64,000 bases of DNA from NCBI RefSeq assembly GCF_017942225.1, contig NZ_JAGKSD010000009.1, positions 1 through 64,000 on the forward strand, given 5' to 3'. Shown here piece by piece: positions 62,456-64,000 of the stretch. The position numbers and the translations under genes are program-made. The notes under the pieces were generated by a model, which was not told the DNA's origin, did no database searches, and was given only the letters and a program-made list of their open reading frames with translations. Source of the DNA: Corynebacterium sp. Marseille-P3884 (GTDB taxonomy: Bacteria; Actinomycetota; Actinomycetes; Mycobacteriales; Mycobacteriaceae). Position 1 is the first letter of the stretch; the number at the start of each line of letters is the position of its first letter.

Positions 62456-63739
62456 ATGGGTTACATACTTCTGGGACTGTCCGCACTCGCCCTTGCCGGG
62501 GCGAGTATTTTGTGGCGCGCAGATGCGCAGGATAAGAGCAGGACCAGTGAGAATGACACCGCCCCACGCGACGCTGAACCGGCGGAAGATGTGCGCGATG
62601 AGCCGGTGCTGCGCGAGGAAGCAGCACCGGCGGAACCAGAGCCACAGCCGGAAGTAGTACCGGAGAAGGAGCCAGAGCCGCAGCTGGAGGCTGAAGAGAA
62701 AGAGGAGCCGCAGCCGGAGCCAGAAGCGCAACCGGAACCGGAGCCAGAACCAGAAGTGCACCCGGAACCAGCAGAGGAAAACTCCGAAGAAAGTCAGAAA
62801 ACGCACTCGCGCTGGAGCGCGCTGACCGGGGCTTTCTCGACCAAGCTGCCGTCGAAGCTGCCAACCAAGCTGCCCAAGCACCTACCGTCCAAACTCCCCG
62901 GGGCGAAGCAGCGCAGCCGCAAGGAACGCCGGGAGTGGGCGGAGGCGAACGGTTTCGAGTACGCGAGGGAGGATGAGTTCCTCCAGGACGAGTGGGGGCG
63001 CGGTGCGGCGTCGGCGGGTGAGCCGGTGACGGACGTGCTGACGGGGACGCGTTTCGGGCACGAGACGAGGATCGCGGATATCGGCGGGACGACGGTCGTG
63101 GCGATGGGGACGGGGATGGAAAGTGGGGTGGTGGTGGACGTGCGTCGTAAGGCGACTGCGTCGGGGGCTACCGAGGACTTGGTCGCTGTCGCTGAGATCG
63201 AGGGGTTCCGGGTGTACGGCTCGGAGGCGGGACCGGTGGAGCGGATGCTGGACATCCGCGTGAATACGGCGCTGGAGCTTCTTCCGCAGCAGGTCAGTGC
63301 GGTGTGGTTCGAGTCGGAATGGGCGCTGGCCCAGCTCGACGGCGACGCGGGTGCGCAGGAGTGGGAGCCGGTGTTCGCGCCGCTCGCGCTGCTTGCCGAC
63401 GCCGCCCGCACCCTCCCGCCGCGCACCTGGCCCCACCTGCACTTCGAGCACCGCACTCGCGAGATGGGCGACCCGATCGAGGCGGAAACCAGCGCAGGTG
63501 GCGGGGAGAATGAGATGGCGCGGCCGGTCGTCGCAAGGCCGGAGGAGCCGCTGGAAATGCCCACGCGCACCACGGGCGGCGTCCGCGGCACGATGGAATA
63601 TCGCGCGGTGGGCGGGGACGACGTCGACGCGATCGCGACGGGGGAAGCGCCAGAGCAGCTTAACGACGGCACCCGCATCACCCGCCGCCCCCAACCCCCG
63701 TCAATCTTCGGCGACGGTAATGCGGACTACCCTGGGTGA
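62456..63739 (+). CDS. Acidic Glu/Pro-rich membrane protein with KLP repeats
   Basis: A 427-residue protein. It has one N-terminal membrane helix (MGYILLGLSALALAGASILW), then a Glu/Pro-rich stretch of about 85 residues (EPEPEPEVHPEP-type). A basic KLP repeat follows (STKLPSKLPTKLPKHLPSKL, about residues 128-147). The C-terminal soluble domain includes WAEANGFEYAREDEFLQDEW and a beta-rich part (DVLTGTRFGHETRIADIGGT). It is anchored by the helix, with the acidic region probably spanning the periplasm or cell wall. A similar protein sits before pyrE in C. glutamicum-like genomes. No enzymatic motif is seen. It ends 2 bp before the pyrE ATG. Confidence 0.7.
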   Translation: MGYILLGLSALALAGASILWRADAQDKSRTSENDTAPRDAEPAEDVRDEPVLREEAAPAEPEPQPEVVPEKEPEPQLEAEEKEEPQPEPEAQPEPEPEPEVHPEPAEENSEESQKTHSRWSALTGAFSTKLPSKLPTKLPKHLPSKLPGAKQRSRKERREWAEANGFEYAREDEFLQDEWGRGAASAGEPVTDVLTGTRFGHETRIADIGGTTVVAMGTGMESGVVVDVRRKATASGATEDLVAVAEIEGFRVYGSEAGPVERMLDIRVNTALELLPQQVSAVWFESEWALAQLDGDAGAQEWEPVFAPLALLADAARTLPPRTWPHLHFEHRTREMGDPIEAETSAGGGENEMARPVVARPEEPLEMPTRTTGGVRGTMEYRAVGGDDVDAIATGEAPEQLNDGTRITRRPQPPSIFGDGNADYPG

Positions 63740-63741
63740 CC

Positions 63742-64000
63742 ATGAGCGAGAACACGAATGACACGGGCAAAAAGCAGCGCCTCGCGGAACTGGTCCGGGA
63801 GTTGGCGGTCGTGCATGGCAAGGTGACGCTGTCGTCGGGCAAGGAAGCTGACTACTACGTCGACCTGCGCCGCGCGACGCTGCACCACGAGGCCAGCCCG
63901 CTGATCGGCGCGCTGCTGCGCGAGCTGACCAGCGAACTCGATTTCGACGCCGTCGGGGGTCTGACTCTTGGGGCAGACCCGGTGGCTACTGCAGTGATGC
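63742..64000 (+). CDS. pyrE: Orotate phosphoribosyltransferase, N-terminal part (runs off the window)
   Basis: 86 codons are present, with MSENTNDTGKKQRLAELVRE and the family-typical GKVTLSSGKEADYYVDLRRA and VGGLTLGADPVATAVM. PyrE makes orotidine 5'-monophosphate from orotate and PRPP in pyrimidine synthesis. The start ATG 63742 lies 2 bp after the stop of the preceding gene, so it is probably read from the same transcript. The PRPP-binding motif is expected beyond the window. Confidence 0.92.
   Translation, partial: MSENTNDTGKKQRLAELVRELAVVHGKVTLSSGKEADYYVDLRRATLHHEASPLIGALLRELTSELDFDAVGGLTLGADPVATAVM

Overview
The window is ordinary high-GC actinobacterial chromosome and reads as Corynebacterium. 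The evidence is the mycolata-type arabinofuranosyltransferase AftD, the cysI-X-H-D-N-Y-Z sulfate assimilation cluster beside an fpr gene (the arrangement known from C. glutamicum), a dnaK-grpE-dnaJ-hspR operon with HspR/HAIR and SigH-type sites, quinone-dependent pyruvate dehydrogenase, and many small secreted or membrane proteins of corynebacterial style. Genes are dense on both strands, and several neighbours share 1-8 bp stop/start overlaps.

Layout. 1-7.1 kb: start of aftD with a small DUF2613 gene, a NagZ-like glycosidase, a VanW-family protein, two tandem lipases, then tRNA-Gly(TCC) whose 3' end is duplicated around a decayed IS481-type island, and dcd. 7.2-13.3 kb: a Cys/His-rich metal-binding protein, UDP-glucose dehydrogenase, a thioredoxin-reductase-like enzyme, alaT and two membrane proteins. 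13.4-15.2 kb: an accessory patch with an HNH endonuclease of the 13E12 type, a 38-residue aromatic-rich peptide gene and an internally deleted IS3-family element. 15.3-23.7 kb: a minus-strand block with a heterodimeric ABC exporter, a DUF418 protein, a two-gene ABC transporter and its two-component system. 23.9-26.6 kb: a Na/phosphate cotransporter, a small unknown protein and a PstS-like lipoprotein in one operon. 26.7-34.3 kb: a shrunken ferredoxin reductase divergent from the cys operon. 34.4-40.4 kb: GPP34 protein, lplA, PfpI-like protein, AI-2E-type transporter and two paralogous secreted proteins. 40.6-49.1 kb: the dnaK operon, then a Rib/YPDG-type surface protein and a membrane-anchored metalloprotease. 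49.1-56 kb: pqo, a WXG100-like/DUF1023 hydrolase pair, a nitrilase-family enzyme, a GltS-type transporter and a small HTH protein. 56-64 kb: a gene-poor stretch, clpB, a DUF559-like nuclease-fold protein between two copies of a palindromic element, DUF4265 protein, rhodanese, an acidic membrane protein and the start of pyrE.

The strongest unexplained signal is a short word. CGTCGATAAGC, or its complement, occurs 28 times without error in 64 kb, in both orientations and mostly inside genes, where chance would give far less than one copy. Two families of roughly 90-105 bp intergenic palindromes (three copies and two copies) and a GTCTA-N6-TAGAC palindrome near HNH and DUF559-type nuclease genes add further repeat structure. 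No CRISPR array, rRNA, prophage or replication origin was seen.
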